NCBI GenBank assembly: GCA_017471245.1
Contig: JAFUVB010000029.1
Coordinates: 1-64,000 of the forward strand
Direction of reading: 5' to 3'
DNA from: Prevotella sp.
Lineage (GTDB): Bacteria > Bacteroidota > Bacteroidia > Bacteroidales > Bacteroidaceae
DNA: 64,000 nt
The notes under the pieces are model-generated. The model ran no database searches and was not told the DNA's origin. It saw only the letters and a program-made list of their open reading frames with translations. Position numbers and translations under genes: made by a program. Shown here piece after piece: positions 6,044 through 15,830 of the stretch (position 1 is its first letter; each line of letters begins with the position of its first letter).

Positions 6044-8128
6044 ATGATGGACTCTCAAGAAAACGTCCTCCTTAACGAGGAACAGTCAGAAGTAAAGAAT
6101 GTTGAAGAAACTGTCGTAAACGAACCAGTAGCCGAGGAGCCGCAGGAAGTTGCTACCGTGGAACCCGTTGAGGAACAGCAGGCACCTGTTGCTGAGGAAC
6201 CAGCCGAGGAGGCGCAGGCACCTGTTGCTGAGGAACCAGCTAAGGAACCGCAGGCACCTGTTGCCGAGGAACCAGCCGAGGAACCGCAGGCACCTGTTGC
6301 CGAGGAACCAGCCGAGGAACCGCAGGAACCCGTTGCTGAGGAACCAGCTGAGGAACCGCAGGCACCCGTTGCTGAGGAACCAGCCGAGGAGCAGCAGGAA
6401 CCCGTTGCCGAGGAACCGAAAGTCTATAAGACAAAGGCAGAGGTGATTGAGCGCATCAAGGAGCTGGCTCATGGTGAGGAAGTTCCCTCAAAAGAAGAAG
6501 TAGACTTGCTGAAGACAGTATTCTATAAACTGCATTTTGCCGAGCGCGAAGCCGACATGAAGGCATTTATTGAGAATGGCGGCGACGCAGAGAAATATCA
6601 GATACTTCCTGATGAAGACGAGAATGTTTTCAAGGCAGAGATGAGTCTCATCAAAGAAAAGCGTGCCAAACTGTTCCTTGAACAGGAAAACGAGAAACAG
6701 GAGAACCTGAAGCGCAAGCTCGAAATCATTGAGCAAATCAAGAACATGGCCGTTTCGCCCGAAGAAGCCAACAAGAACTTCCAGGAATTCAAGAAGCTAC
6801 AGCAGGAATGGAAAGACCTGAAGCTGGTTCCGGCAGAGAAGGCCAACGAGCTGTGGAGGAACTACCAACTGTATGTGGAGCAATACTACGACCTGCTGAA
6901 ACTGAACAGCGAAGCCCGTGAATATGATTTCCGCAAGAATCTCGAAATCAAGAACCGCCTGTGCGAAGCTGCCGAGAAGCTCGCAGAGGAGCCGGATGTG
7001 ATCAGCGCGTTCCATCAGCTGCAGAAGCTGCATCAGGAATTCCGCGAGACGGGTCCCGTATCTAAGGACTTGCGCGAGGAAGTGTGGGCTCGGTTCAAGG
7101 CTGCCTCCACAGTTATTAACAAGAAACACCAGCAGCACTTCGACGAACTGCGCTCCAAGGAGGAAGACAATCTGGTGCGCAAGACTGAACTCTGCGAGAA
7201 GGTGGAGGAGATTGCCAAGCGTGAGCCGAAAGGTGCTGGCGACTGGGAGAAATTCACAAAGGAAATCATCGCCATACAGGCTGAATGGAAGACCATCGGC
7301 TTTGCTCCACAGAAGATGAACGTAAAGATTTTTGAGCGTTTCCGCGCAGCATGCGATGAGTTCTTTGCCCGCAAGACTGACTATTTCAAGCAGCTGAAGC
7401 AGAGATTCGCAGAGAATGCCGAGAAGAAGAGAGCACTTGTTGAACAAGCTCAGGCGCTGCAGGACAGCACGGAATGGAAGTCAACCAGCGACAAGCTGAT
7501 TGCCTTGCAGAAAGAATGGAAGACCATTGGCATGGTTCCCAAGAAATTAGGCGACCAGTTGTGGAACGACTTCCTTGGTGCCTGCAACAAATTCTTTGAG
7601 GCACGCAATGCCGCCAATGCCGGGACACGAGGTGCTGAGCGCGAGAATCTGGAGAAGAAGCGCGGCATCATTGCCGAGTTGAAGGCCCTTGCCGAGGATG
7701 CAGGCGACAACATCCAGGAGAAAGTACAGGATCTGATTGACCAATACCAGGAAATCGGCCATGTGCCTTTCAAGGAAAAAGACAAGCTATATAAAGAATA
7801 CCACGAGATTCTCGACAAGCTATACAAGGATCTGAACATCTCAACCGCCCGCCGCAGGCTGAACAATTTCAAGAGCAGCATCAAGAACATGGCTGAGCGC
7901 GGAAGCGATGCCCTCGACAACGAGCGTTCAAGGCTGATGCGCCGCTATGAGAGCATGAAGCAGGAAATTCAGACCTACGAGAACAACCTGGGATTCCTCA
8001 ACGCAGCCAGCAAGAAAGGCAACAGCCTCATCGACGAGATGAACCGCAAGGTGCAGAAGTTGAAGGACGACTGCGAGCTGGTTCGCCAGAAAATCAAGGC
8101 TATCGATGCCGAGAATGCAGAGGAATAA
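6044..8128 (+). CDS. DUF349 repeat protein with acidic-proline N-terminal repeat
   Basis: The protein has 694 residues with no signal peptide, so it is probably cytoplasmic. Residues 1-126 are disordered, Glu/Pro/Ala-rich, with six 12-residue repeats close to APVAEEPAEEPQ (47-118). The rest is almost entirely charged helix made of DUF349-type units of about 70 residues, recognisable by recurring WK-containing motifs: FKKLQQEWKDLKLVP, IQAEWKTIGFAP, ALQKEWKTIGMVP and YQEIGHVPFKEKD. The last 80 residues are coiled-coil. DUF349 proteins of Bacteroidetes have no firmly established biochemical role that I know of. The gene stands alone between corA and a glycosidase gene. The start is taken at the first of two adjacent Met codons. 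Confidence 0.9.
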   Translation: MMDSQENVLLNEEQSEVKNVEETVVNEPVAEEPQEVATVEPVEEQQAPVAEEPAEEAQAPVAEEPAKEPQAPVAEEPAEEPQAPVAEEPAEEPQEPVAEEPAEEPQAPVAEEPAEEQQEPVAEEPKVYKTKAEVIERIKELAHGEEVPSKEEVDLLKTVFYKLHFAEREADMKAFIENGGDAEKYQILPDEDENVFKAEMSLIKEKRAKLFLEQENEKQENLKRKLEIIEQIKNMAVSPEEANKNFQEFKKLQQEWKDLKLVPAEKANELWRNYQLYVEQYYDLLKLNSEAREYDFRKNLEIKNRLCEAAEKLAEEPDVISAFHQLQKLHQEFRETGPVSKDLREEVWARFKAASTVINKKHQQHFDELRSKEEDNLVRKTELCEKVEEIAKREPKGAGDWEKFTKEIIAIQAEWKTIGFAPQKMNVKIFERFRAACDEFFARKTDYFKQLKQRFAENAEKKRALVEQAQALQDSTEWKSTSDKLIALQKEWKTIGMVPKKLGDQLWNDFLGACNKFFEARNAANAGTRGAERENLEKKRGIIAELKALAEDAGDNIQEKVQDLIDQYQEIGHVPFKEKDKLYKEYHEILDKLYKDLNISTARRRLNNFKSSIKNMAERGSDALDNERSRLMRRYESMKQEIQTYENNLGFLNAASKKGNSLIDEMNRKVQKLKDDCELVRQKIKAIDAENAEE
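6182..6397 (+). repeat. 36-bp in-frame tandem repeat in the DUF349 gene
   Basis: Six near-identical 36-bp units encode the 12-residue motif APVAEEPAEEPQ with small changes (A/E at the first residue, A or P before Q, one K for E). Because the unit is a multiple of three, copy-number change would keep the frame. The repeat produces long open frames on the other strand, which are artefacts. Confidence 0.9.
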
Positions 8129-8143
8129 ATAGCATTATCATAC

Positions 8144-8258
8144 GTCAAAAATACAGATATTCCTAATAAAAACAACGGATTTCACGGATTAAACGGATTT
8201 AAGTCTTGCTGATAATCAGAAACTTAAATAATCCGTTCAATCCGTGAAATCCGTTTTA
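8144..8258. repeat. Dispersed palindromic repeat, copy 1
   Basis: About 115 bp shared with 58174-58286 in the same orientation. The outer arms are AACGGATTTCACGGATT (8174-8190) and AATCCGTGAAATCCGTT (8239-8255), 17 perfect pairs. A weaker nested repeat (ACGGATTTAAG and CTTAAATAATCCGT) lies inside, around the conserved centre TTGCTGATAATCAG. The right arm ends 8 nt before the ATG at 8264, so the hairpin could also affect translation of the next gene. It encodes nothing and looks like a MITE-like or REP-like element. Confidence 0.75.
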
Positions 8259-8263
8259 GAAAC

Positions 8264-11230
8264 ATGAGATATTGGATAGCATTGGTCTTGCTCGTATCGC
8301 TGCCTACGTTGGGACAGGAGAAACCCGCCAGGAGTATGAACTACTTCCCCGATGGGCGCGACATCGTTTGTGTGAATGGACATAACCTCTACACCCGCGC
8401 GCTCTATGGAGGACACACGCTCTTCAGGATTGAAACCAGCGACCGCCCCCTGTTTGCGAGCTACAATGACGAGAAGAGCAAGAACTTCAGATTCTTTCTT
8501 ACCTATCACGGCGTTACGCTCAGGCTCGACTCCACAGACTATTGCGAAGCCCGCTATCAAGGAGGATGGCGAGGATATAGGGTGAGAGACAAGCACTGGG
8601 GCAATGCAGAACTACTCGTTGACTGCCTTGCACGGACAGACAACGAAGGAGCCGTTTGGCAGTTTCATGCCAGCGGCTTCGGCGGGGATGCAAAGTTACG
8701 CGTGAAGATGTGCCAGACCGCCGTTCTGAAGATGAACCGTGCAGGCGACTTGGGGCTGGTGCCACGATCAAATTTTGAAGCCGCCCATGACGAGAAAGGG
8801 CTCAAAACACTGGAATGGAATGCCGATGGCGAGTCCTATCTCGTGTTTTCCGACAATGAAACACTTGAAAATCCTGTCCCGTCTATTGGCAGGAGGATCT
8901 ACGAGCAGGCAGATTCCTGTCGCAGGTCTGTCATTGAAAGGGTGGAATTCAATACCCCCGACCCTTATATCAACACTCTTGGCGCCAATATATGTGCTGC
9001 GGCAGATGGCATCTGGGACGGGCAGACCTGGCTTCATGGTGCTATCGGCTGGCGAGTGCCGTTGGCAGGTTGGCGCGGCGGATATACGGGCGATGCCTTA
9101 GGATGGTTTGAAAGGCAGAAATCGCACTTCGATGCCTATGTAAAGAGCATCGTAACCAACGTTCCGCCGGTTTTTCCCCAGCCTTCACAAGATGCGGAGA
9201 ACAATTTGGCACGGGCTGAGAAGAAATGGGGTACAGGAATGTATTCCAATGGCTACCTCTGTAGACTGCCGGGACGCAATAATACGATGACCCACTACGA
9301 CATGAACCTGAATTTCTTCGACGAAATGTTCTGGCATTTCCGCTATGATGCCGACACCACCTATCTGAGAAAGATGTGGCCATATATCAAACTACATCTC
9401 GAATGGGAGAAACGCAACTGGGATGCCGACGGTGATCATCTCTATGATGCCTATTGCTGCATCTGGGCTTCTGATGCACTCTATTATAATGGCGGCAATG
9501 TCACCCACTCATCTGCCTATAACTATAGGGGCAATCGTTTTGCAGCACGCATCGCGGAACTGCTGGGCGAAGATCCTACACCTTGGAAAAACGAGGCAGA
9601 TGCCATCCTGAAAGCAATGAATGAACGCCTATGGCTTGAGGATGAAGGCCACTGGGCAGAGTTTGAAGACAATATGGGTGAAAAGCGCCTTCATAAGAGT
9701 GCTGCTGTATGGAGCATCTACACGCCCATCGACTGCGGCGCATGCACACCCGAACAGGCATGGCTTGCAACAGGTTATGTGAACGATTGCCTGCCGCACA
9801 TTCCCATCAGAATCAAAGATTCCCACTTGGACGGACGGTATTCAACCATTTCCACATCCGACTGGCTGCCTTATGACTGGAGCACGAACAATGTTGCCCA
9901 TGAGGAAGTGATGAATACGGCTTTGGCTTTCTTCCAGGCAGGAAGACGGGAAGAGGGTTTTGCACTGCTGAAAGCAGATATCCTTGATGGCATGTTCTTA
10001 GGGCAGAGTCCCGGCAACTTCGGACAAATCAGCTACTACGACAAAGCACGCAGTGAGGCATACCGCGATTTTGCCGACAACGTTGGTATCTCTTCAAGAA
10101 CGCTTGTCAACGGACTTTTCGGAATACTCCCAGATGCTCTTTACGGAAAATGCATCATCAAGCCTGCCTTCCCAAGCGATTGGGACAGCTGCAGCATACG
10201 TACACCTTACCTGTCTTATCGGTTCAGACGCACCGCCACCCATGATATCTATGAGGTGGAGCAGCATTTCAGCCAGCCTCTCAAGATCATCGTCAGAGCA
10301 AACACGGTAGGTGGAGCTTTCTATGAGGTGGAAGGAAACAACAAGAAAAGGCAGACGATTGTGGTTGACAGATCCAAGATACCTGCCCCACAGCTTCTGC
10401 CTGAAAGAGAAAAATCAAGCAACGCAAACGCCAATCCACAATACTTAACCCAAATGGGGCTTGACGATCCTACCCCAAATGCCGTCTATCAGTGTGTAGA
10501 CATCAGCCGTCTCTTCAATTCAAATGCCGATGACATCTATAAAAACGAATATCTCTCACCACGTTCTCCCTATACGACACTGGAAATACCCATACACGGC
10601 ATCGGACAGTGGTGCCATCCTGAGCGGATGGTGACAATAGAAGATGACGGGTTCAGGGCAAAGATCGAAAACGGATTGTTTGATACCGGCATAGGATTCT
10701 CTTTCCTTTCACCTGCAACGGGATATAACATTATCTATACTTCATTATGGGATAACTATCCCAATTCGGTAGACATCCCCCTCAAAGGCAATGCTTCAGC
10801 CGCATGGCTGCTGATGGCAGGAAGCACTAACGAGATGCAAAGCCGCATCGACAATGGCGTTGTCGTTGCCCATTACATCGACGGAACTACAGATACACTG
10901 CATTTGGAAAACCCCATCAACTGGTGTCCAATAGAGCAAGACTACTATCTTGACGGCTTGGCCTTTAGTGCAGCCTCGAAGCGTCCGTACAGAATACATT
11001 TGGGAACGGGAACTGTCAGTCGCCATTTGGCACCTATCGTGGGCATCTGCGATTGGGAAGGCAAGCCGCGAGAGGATTTCAACTGTGCAGAACCACATAT
11101 TATAAATAGTGGTGCGGCCCAAATGCTGAAGATGCCCCTTAATCCGAGGAAGCCATTACATAAGCTGCAACTGCGCACACTCTCCAACGACGTGGTGATA
11201 GGCATCATGGGAATCACACTCGAAACATAA
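8264..11230 (+). CDS. DUF4450-type secreted protein with six-hairpin glycosidase-like domain
   Basis: The protein has 988 residues with a signal peptide ending near residue 18 (PTLGQ). The N-terminal third is beta-rich and opens with NYFPDGRDIVCVNGHNLYTRALYGG, which I associate with DUF4450. The centre (about 270-640) has the repeated aromatic and acidic helices of an (alpha/alpha)6 barrel: MTHYDMNLNFFDEMFWHFRYD, HLEWEKRNWDADGDHLYDAY, LYYNGGNVTHSSAYNYR. This resembles alpha-rhamnosidase-like six-hairpin enzymes. The C-terminal third is beta-rich. Acidic residues in NWDADGD and in the HEE of NVAHEEVMNTA are candidate catalytic sites; this is inference. It stands alone behind the palindromic repeat, with a terminator. 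The substrate is unknown. Confidence 0.7.
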   Translation: MRYWIALVLLVSLPTLGQEKPARSMNYFPDGRDIVCVNGHNLYTRALYGGHTLFRIETSDRPLFASYNDEKSKNFRFFLTYHGVTLRLDSTDYCEARYQGGWRGYRVRDKHWGNAELLVDCLARTDNEGAVWQFHASGFGGDAKLRVKMCQTAVLKMNRAGDLGLVPRSNFEAAHDEKGLKTLEWNADGESYLVFSDNETLENPVPSIGRRIYEQADSCRRSVIERVEFNTPDPYINTLGANICAAADGIWDGQTWLHGAIGWRVPLAGWRGGYTGDALGWFERQKSHFDAYVKSIVTNVPPVFPQPSQDAENNLARAEKKWGTGMYSNGYLCRLPGRNNTMTHYDMNLNFFDEMFWHFRYDADTTYLRKMWPYIKLHLEWEKRNWDADGDHLYDAYCCIWASDALYYNGGNVTHSSAYNYRGNRFAARIAELLGEDPTPWKNEADAILKAMNERLWLEDEGHWAEFEDNMGEKRLHKSAAVWSIYTPIDCGACTPEQAWLATGYVNDCLPHIPIRIKDSHLDGRYSTISTSDWLPYDWSTNNVAHEEVMNTALAFFQAGRREEGFALLKADILDGMFLGQSPGNFGQISYYDKARSEAYRDFADNVGISSRTLVNGLFGILPDALYGKCIIKPAFPSDWDSCSIRTPYLSYRFRRTATHDIYEVEQHFSQPLKIIVRANTVGGAFYEVEGNNKKRQTIVVDRSKIPAPQLLPEREKSSNANANPQYLTQMGLDDPTPNAVYQCVDISRLFNSNADDIYKNEYLSPRSPYTTLEIPIHGIGQWCHPERMVTIEDDGFRAKIENGLFDTGIGFSFLSPATGYNIIYTSLWDNYPNSVDIPLKGNASAAWLLMAGSTNEMQSRIDNGVVVAHYIDGTTDTLHLENPINWCPIEQDYYLDGLAFSAASKRPYRIHLGTGTVSRHLAPIVGICDWEGKPREDFNCAEPHIINSGAAQMLKMPLNPRKPLHKLQLRTLSNDVVIGIMGITLET

Positions 11231-11256
11231 AAGATAACACTGGAAACATAAAAGAA

Positions 11257-11292
11257 AACAAGCCAACTGCTATAGCAATTGACTTGTTTTTT
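11257..11292. terminator. Bidirectional terminator between the DUF4450 gene and tRNA-Gln
   Basis: The stem AACAAGCCAACTGCT (11257-11271) with AGCAATTGACTTGTT (11274-11288) has 13 Watson-Crick pairs and two wobble-type positions. On the plus strand it is followed by a T-run. On the minus strand it is followed by TTTTCTTTT, so it can also end the tRNA transcript. Confidence 0.65.
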
Positions 11293-11293
11293 G

Positions 11294-11364
11294 TTGGGGT
11301 ACTCGGACTCGAACCAAGAATGACAGGACCAGAATCTGTAGTGTTACCATTACACCATACCCCA
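11294..11364 (-). tRNA. tRNA-Gln (anticodon CTG)
   Basis: The minus strand folds into a full cloverleaf. The acceptor stem is TGGGGTA/TACCCCA, the D-arm GTGT with loop AATGGTA and ACAC, the anticodon arm ACAGA, loop TTCTGGT, CCTGT, and the T-arm CTTGG, loop TTCGAGT, CCGAG. The anticodon CTG reads CAG (Gln). The base of the anticodon stem has an A-C pair. The discriminator base is A, and the CCA end is not encoded. Confidence 0.93.
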
Positions 11365-11520
11365 ATTCCGCGCAACATCCATCACCCTGATGGCTGAATT
11401 GCGGATGCAAAGGTACTGCTTTTTTTTGAACTACCAACATTTTTCTCCATTTTTTTGCTCCTTTTCCATAAAAAAACTCAAATTAACGCGCAATTATAGT
11501 GGTTTTCCGATAAATCAATG

Positions 11521-11528
11521 TACCTTTG
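11521..11528 (+). promoter_or_regulatory. Promoter of the rsfS-ftsH-cdsA operon (-7 box)
   Basis: TACCTTTG matches TAnnTTTG and lies 28 bp before the rsfS ATG. A T-rich stretch (TTTTCC near 11502) is at about the right distance for the -33 region. Confidence 0.6.
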
Positions 11529-11555
11529 TAGCATATTTTATACACGACATAATAC

Positions 11556-11915
11556 ATGGGAAAAGAAAAAGAATTAGTAGAAACCGTTATTAAGGGAATA
11601 CAAGAGAAGAAAGGACAGAAGATAGTTGTTGCCAACCTGCAGGACATAGAAGGAGCCATCTGCAGTTATTTTGTGATATGTCAAGGCAACTCACCGATGC
11701 AAGTAGAAGCGATTTACGACTCCGTAGAGGAATTCATGCGGGTGGAAAGAGGAGAAAAGCCAGTTCATGTGGTTGGTTTGGAGAATGCTCTTTGGGTGGC
11801 AATGGACTATACCGACGTGATGGTTCATATCTTCGTTCCCGATGCCCGCGAATACTATAACTTGGAGAATTTGTGGCAGGATGCACCTTTGGAAGAGATT
11901 CCCGATCTGGATTAG
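11556..11915 (+). CDS. rsfS: Ribosomal silencing factor RsfS
   Basis: The protein has 119 residues, the usual size. Family hallmarks are the early segment KIVVANLQDIEGAICSYFVI, then GNSPMQVEAIYDSVEEF, then DVMVHIFVPDAREYYNLENL with the Tyr-Tyr-x-Leu-x-x-Leu-Trp end and DAP. RsfS binds uL14 on the large ribosomal subunit and blocks joining of the subunits when nutrients are short. It is the first gene of an operon with ftsH (44 nt downstream), an order seen in other Bacteroidetes. Confidence 0.95.
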   Translation: MGKEKELVETVIKGIQEKKGQKIVVANLQDIEGAICSYFVICQGNSPMQVEAIYDSVEEFMRVERGEKPVHVVGLENALWVAMDYTDVMVHIFVPDAREYYNLENLWQDAPLEEIPDLD

Positions 11916-11959
11916 GAGCATGCTGTGATATTTATTAGATAGTTTTATCAAAACAACAA

Positions 11960-13987
11960 ATGGAAAAGAACAAGAAAACGCCCAAGATGCCCAGATTTAA
12001 CATCACTTGGATTTATATCTTAGTGCTCATCAGTCTCGGTGCCATATACTTCATGGGAGGCGAAAACACCGCCGGAAGTGTCAGCAAGGACGCTTCCTAT
12101 AGTCAGTTCAAGATTATGGTGGAGAAAGGATTTGCCAGCAAAATCATTGCCAACAAGGATGAGAGCAAACTCAAAATGTTTGTAAAAGCTGAGCACATAC
12201 GTGAAGTATTCGGCAAAGGGACGCAGCAAACCGGCAAGGAACCGTATGTGGTTGTGGAATTCGGAAGCGTGGATCAGGTGGAGGCATTTGTGAATGAGCA
12301 GCGAAACGCCGGCAAGTTCACAGGAGAATTCAGCTATGAGAACCAACGTGGGAACGATTTCATTAACCTTCTGATCAACATTGCGCCGTTTGCCCTCCTC
12401 ATTCTGTTCTGGATATTCATCATGAACCGCATGGGAGGCGGTGCCAATGGCACAGGAAATGTGTTCAGCGTAGGCAAGAGCAAGGCCAAGATGTATGAAA
12501 AAGGCGGCGAAATCAATGTCACTTTCAAGGATGTGGCTGGTCAGGAAGGAGCCAAACAGGAGGTTCAGGAGATTGTAGAGTTCCTGAAAAACCCGAAGAA
12601 ATATACTGATTTGGGAGGCAAGATACCCAAGGGAGCCTTGCTGGTTGGTCCTCCGGGAACAGGAAAGACACTGTTGGCAAAGGCCGTTGCAGGTGAAGCG
12701 GGCGTTCCTTTCTTCTCTATGAGCGGAAGTGATTTCGTTGAGATGTTCGTTGGAGTAGGTGCCAGCCGCGTGCGCGACCTGTTCCGCCAGGCAAAAGAGA
12801 AAGCACCGTGCATCATCTTCATCGATGAGATTGACGCCGTGGGGCGCGCCCGCAGCAAGAATCCTGCCATGGGAGGCAACGACGAGCGCGAAAACACGCT
12901 GAATGCACTGCTCACCGAGATGGACGGATTTGGCACAAACAGCGGCGTTATCATCCTGGCAGCCACCAACCGCGTAGATATGCTCGACTCAGCACTGCTG
13001 CGCGCCGGGCGCTTCGACCGCCAAATCAACGTTGACTTGCCCGATCTGAGTGAACGGAAGGCTATCTTTGAAGTGCACATGAAGCCCGTGAAAGTTGACC
13101 AGACAGTGGATGTTGACTTCCTTTCGCGCCAAACGCCGGGCTTTTCAGGTGCTGACATTGCCAACGTTTGCAACGAGGCGGCGCTTATTGCGGCACGTCG
13201 CAACGCACAGGCAGTAAGCAAACAAGACTTCTTGGATGCCGTTGACAGAATCATCGGCGGCTTGGAGAAGAAGACAAAGGTGATGACCGCCAACGAAAAA
13301 CGCTCCATCGCGCTGCACGAAGCGGGACATGCCACCATCAGTTGGTTCTGCGAACACGCCGCCCCATTGGTGAAAGTGACCATCGTTCCGCGCGGAAGAG
13401 CGTTGGGAGCAGCATGGTATCTGCCAGAGGAAAGGCAGATAACCACCAAGGAGCAGATGCTCGACGAGATGTGCTCGCTATTGGGAGGCCGCGCAGCAGA
13501 GGAGCTTTTCACCGGTCATATCTCGACAGGCGCCATCAACGACTTGGAGCGCGCCACTAAGAGTGCATACGGCATGATAGCATACGCAGGAATGAGCGAC
13601 AAACTGCCTAACATCTGCTATTACAACAACAACGAATATAATTTCCAGAAACCCTATTCTGAGACCACGGCACGTATCATGGACGAGGAAGTTTTGAAGA
13701 TGATTAACGAACAATATGAGCGCGCCAAGAGTATCCTGAAGGAACATCAGGCAGGCCATAACGAGCTGGCTGAGCTGCTGATTTCAAGGGAAGTGATCTA
13801 CACGGAAGACGTTGAGCGCATCTTCGGAAAGCGTCCTTGGGTGAGCCGTTCACTGGAAATCATGGAGGCAAACGAAGGAATCAACGGTGAGAAAGGCGAA
13901 ATACAGGATGAGCAACATCCCCTGACAGGCGACGATCTGGTGTTCTTGCCCGGTAACAACAAAGAAAACAAGGAGGACAAAGCATGA
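11960..13987 (+). CDS. ftsH: ATP-dependent zinc metalloprotease FtsH
   Basis: The protein has 675 residues. Transmembrane helices lie at about 15-33 and 134-156, with a periplasmic domain between. The AAA+ domain has Walker A GPPGTGKT (230-237), Walker B IIFIDEID (285-292) and an arginine-finger region [11 protein letters not shown]. The peptidase domain has the zinc motif HEAGH (453-457), with the third ligand expected in the [10 protein letters not shown] segment. FtsH degrades membrane proteins and selected soluble proteins as a hexamer in the inner membrane. The C-terminal 40 residues are charged and poorly conserved. The stop overlaps the cdsA start (ATGA). Confidence 0.97.
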   Translation: MEKNKKTPKMPRFNITWIYILVLISLGAIYFMGGENTAGSVSKDASYSQFKIMVEKGFASKIIANKDESKLKMFVKAEHIREVFGKGTQQTGKEPYVVVEFGSVDQVEAFVNEQRNAGKFTGEFSYENQRGNDFINLLINIAPFALLILFWIFIMNRMGGGANGTGNVFSVGKSKAKMYEKGGEINVTFKDVAGQEGAKQEVQEIVEFLKNPKKYTDLGGKIPKGALLVGPPGTGKTLLAKAVAGEAGVPFFSMSGSDFVEMFVGVGASRVRDLFRQAKEKAPCIIFIDEIDAVGRARSKNPAMGGNDERENTLNALLTEMDGFGTNSGVIILAATNRVDMLDSALLRAGRFDRQINVDLPDLSERKAIFEVHMKPVKVDQTVDVDFLSRQTPGFSGADIANVCNEAALIAARRNAQAVSKQDFLDAVDRIIGGLEKKTKVMTANEKRSIALHEAGHATISWFCEHAAPLVKVTIVPRGRALGAAWYLPEERQITTKEQMLDEMCSLLGGRAAEELFTGHISTGAINDLERATKSAYGMIAYAGMSDKLPNICYYNNNEYNFQKPYSETTARIMDEEVLKMINEQYERAKSILKEHQAGHNELAELLISREVIYTEDVERIFGKRPWVSRSLEIMEANEGINGEKGEIQDEQHPLTGDDLVFLPGNNKENKEDKA

Positions 13988-14862
13988 AAAACCTGATTGT
14001 GAGAGCCATCACCGGCGTGCTGTTCGTAGCTATCATCGTGGCAAGTTTCCTTGATCCCATCGCCATGGCTGCGCTTTTCGCCCTCGTCACGGGACTTACC
14101 ATCTGGGAGTTCACCAGTTTAGTGAACGAGCATATACCTGCCGCCACCGTTGACCGCATTATTTCCACCATGGCCGGGGTGTTTTTCTTCCTCGCCATCT
14201 TTGGTTTTTGCTTTGACATCGTGCAGAGCAAGGTGTTTCTGGCTTACCTGTTCACCATTGTTTATTTGTTTATCAGCGAACTATACCTGAAGCACGAGAA
14301 CCCGATTAACTGCTGGGCATACACCATGCTCGCACAAATGTACATCGCATTACCTCTGTCTTGCATCAACATACTGGCATTCCATGCCACCCCCGACGGT
14401 GTTGTCCACTTCAACAGTCTGCTTCCGCTCTCGGTGTTTATATTCCTTTGGGTGAGCGATACCGGTGCTTACTGCTGCGGATCACTGTTCGGAAAGCACA
14501 AGCTTTTCCCGCGAATATCGCCCGGAAAGACATGGGAAGGAAGCATCGGAGGCGGAATTCTCGTGCTCTGCGCTGCTGCAATCATCTATTATTTCGAACA
14601 AACGATGAACAGCGGGAACGCTGAAACGGCTCAAAACCATATACTCACGCTGCCGCAATGGATGGGATTGGGTCTCACCGTATGCGTTTTCGGAACGTGG
14701 GGCGATCTGGTGGAGTCGCTCTTCAAGCGCACTATCGGCATCAAGGACAGCGGAAACATCCTGCCCGGACATGGTGGAATGCTCGACCGTTTCGACTCTT
14801 CGCTGATGGCATTTCCTGCTGCCGTGGTATATATTCTTTTGCTGAACACGTTTGGATCATAA
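13984..14862 (+). CDS. cdsA: Phosphatidate cytidylyltransferase
   Basis: The protein has 292 residues with six to eight hydrophobic helices. It makes CDP-diacylglycerol from phosphatidic acid and CTP, the entry to phospholipid synthesis in the inner membrane. The family signature is complete near the C-terminus: SLFKRTIGIKDSGNILPGHGGMLDR, with the HGGxxDR end. KLFPRISPGKTWEGSIGG is the other conserved cytoplasmic loop. It overlaps ftsH by 4 nt, so translation is coupled. Confidence 0.95.
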   Translation: MKNLIVRAITGVLFVAIIVASFLDPIAMAALFALVTGLTIWEFTSLVNEHIPAATVDRIISTMAGVFFFLAIFGFCFDIVQSKVFLAYLFTIVYLFISELYLKHENPINCWAYTMLAQMYIALPLSCINILAFHATPDGVVHFNSLLPLSVFIFLWVSDTGAYCCGSLFGKHKLFPRISPGKTWEGSIGGGILVLCAAAIIYYFEQTMNSGNAETAQNHILTLPQWMGLGLTVCVFGTWGDLVESLFKRTIGIKDSGNILPGHGGMLDRFDSSLMAFPAAVVYILLLNTFGS

Positions 14863-14879
14863 GTTAATTACCTGCAAAT

Positions 14880-15830
14880 ATGAAGAAGTATCTTGTTGTT
14901 TTCTCGCTGATGCTCTGCCTGCAACATGCCTTTGCCGGCAAGCCTGTCAAGGAATGGGGTCGCCTACAGGTGATTTCCACCCAGCTTTGCGACCAGTATG
15001 GGCGCCCGATAGTGCTGCGCGGGGTCAGCTTTGGATGGCATAATATATGGCCAAGATTTTATAATAAGGGAGCCGTGAAGGCACTTGCCACCGACTGGCA
15101 TGCCACTGTGATCCGCGCGGCAATGGGCATCAAGATAGAAGACAACTACCTTGAGAACCCGTCGTTTGCCAAGGAATGCATTGAAACCGTGGTGAAAGCA
15201 GCGATCAAGAACGATGTATATGTCATCATGGACTGGCATGCCCACGAGACCTACACACAGGAAGCCAAGGAGTGGTTCGGCTATTTCGCCAAGAAATACG
15301 GCAAGTATCCCAACATCATCTATGAGATTTTCAACGAGCCGGTGAACCAGTCTTGGGAGAGTTTGAAGGTGTATGCGCGCGAGGTGATCACCGAAATCCG
15401 CAAATACGACCCATCGAATGTCATCCTCGTGGGATGCCCCCACTGGGATCAGGACATCGATATTGTTGCTGCATCTCCGCTCACCGGCTTCGACAATATT
15501 ATGTACACCGTGCATTTCTATGCCGCTACCCATGGCTCATACCTGCGCAACAAGATGGTGGAAGCCCACAAGACGCTCCCCATCTTCGTATCAGAATGCG
15601 CCGGAATGGAGGCTTCGGGCAACGGACCATTGAACTATCCGGAATGGCAGAAGTGGATCGACACCATGGAAAAGGAGCGCATCAGCTGGGTGAACTGGTC
15701 GGTTTCCGACAAGGATGAGACCTGTTCGATGTTCCTTCCGCGCGCCAAGGCCGACGGCAAATGGCCTGCCGATGTGATTAAGGAATATGGAAAGAAGGTG
15801 AAGAGCAACCTTCTCAAATACAATCAGTAA
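14880..15830 (+). CDS. GH5-family endoglucanase (cellulase-like)
   Basis: The protein has 316 residues with a signal peptide ending at AFA (about 19) and no extra modules. It is a TIM-barrel glycosidase of the GH5 type: DQYGRPIVLRGVSFGWHN near the start, VYVIMDWHAHE, acid/base Glu153 in IIYEIFNEP, HFYAATHG, nucleophile Glu239 in PIFVSECAGM, and ISWVNWSVSDKDE near the end. The sequence most resembles the cellulase branch (GH5_2); activity on beta-1,4-glucan is inference. It begins only 17 nt after cdsA without a clear promoter, so it is probably read through from the rsfS operon. Its stop codon lies within the first unit of a 22-bp tandem array. Confidence 0.9.
   Translation: MKKYLVVFSLMLCLQHAFAGKPVKEWGRLQVISTQLCDQYGRPIVLRGVSFGWHNIWPRFYNKGAVKALATDWHATVIRAAMGIKIEDNYLENPSFAKECIETVVKAAIKNDVYVIMDWHAHETYTQEAKEWFGYFAKKYGKYPNIIYEIFNEPVNQSWESLKVYAREVITEIRKYDPSNVILVGCPHWDQDIDIVAASPLTGFDNIMYTVHFYAATHGSYLRNKMVEAHKTLPIFVSECAGMEASGNGPLNYPEWQKWIDTMEKERISWVNWSVSDKDETCSMFLPRAKADGKWPADVIKEYGKKVKSNLLKYNQ

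Noticed and set aside
12565..13512. Long minus-strand frame of 315 codons
   Set aside because: Shadow of ftsH, caused by codon bias on the sense strand.
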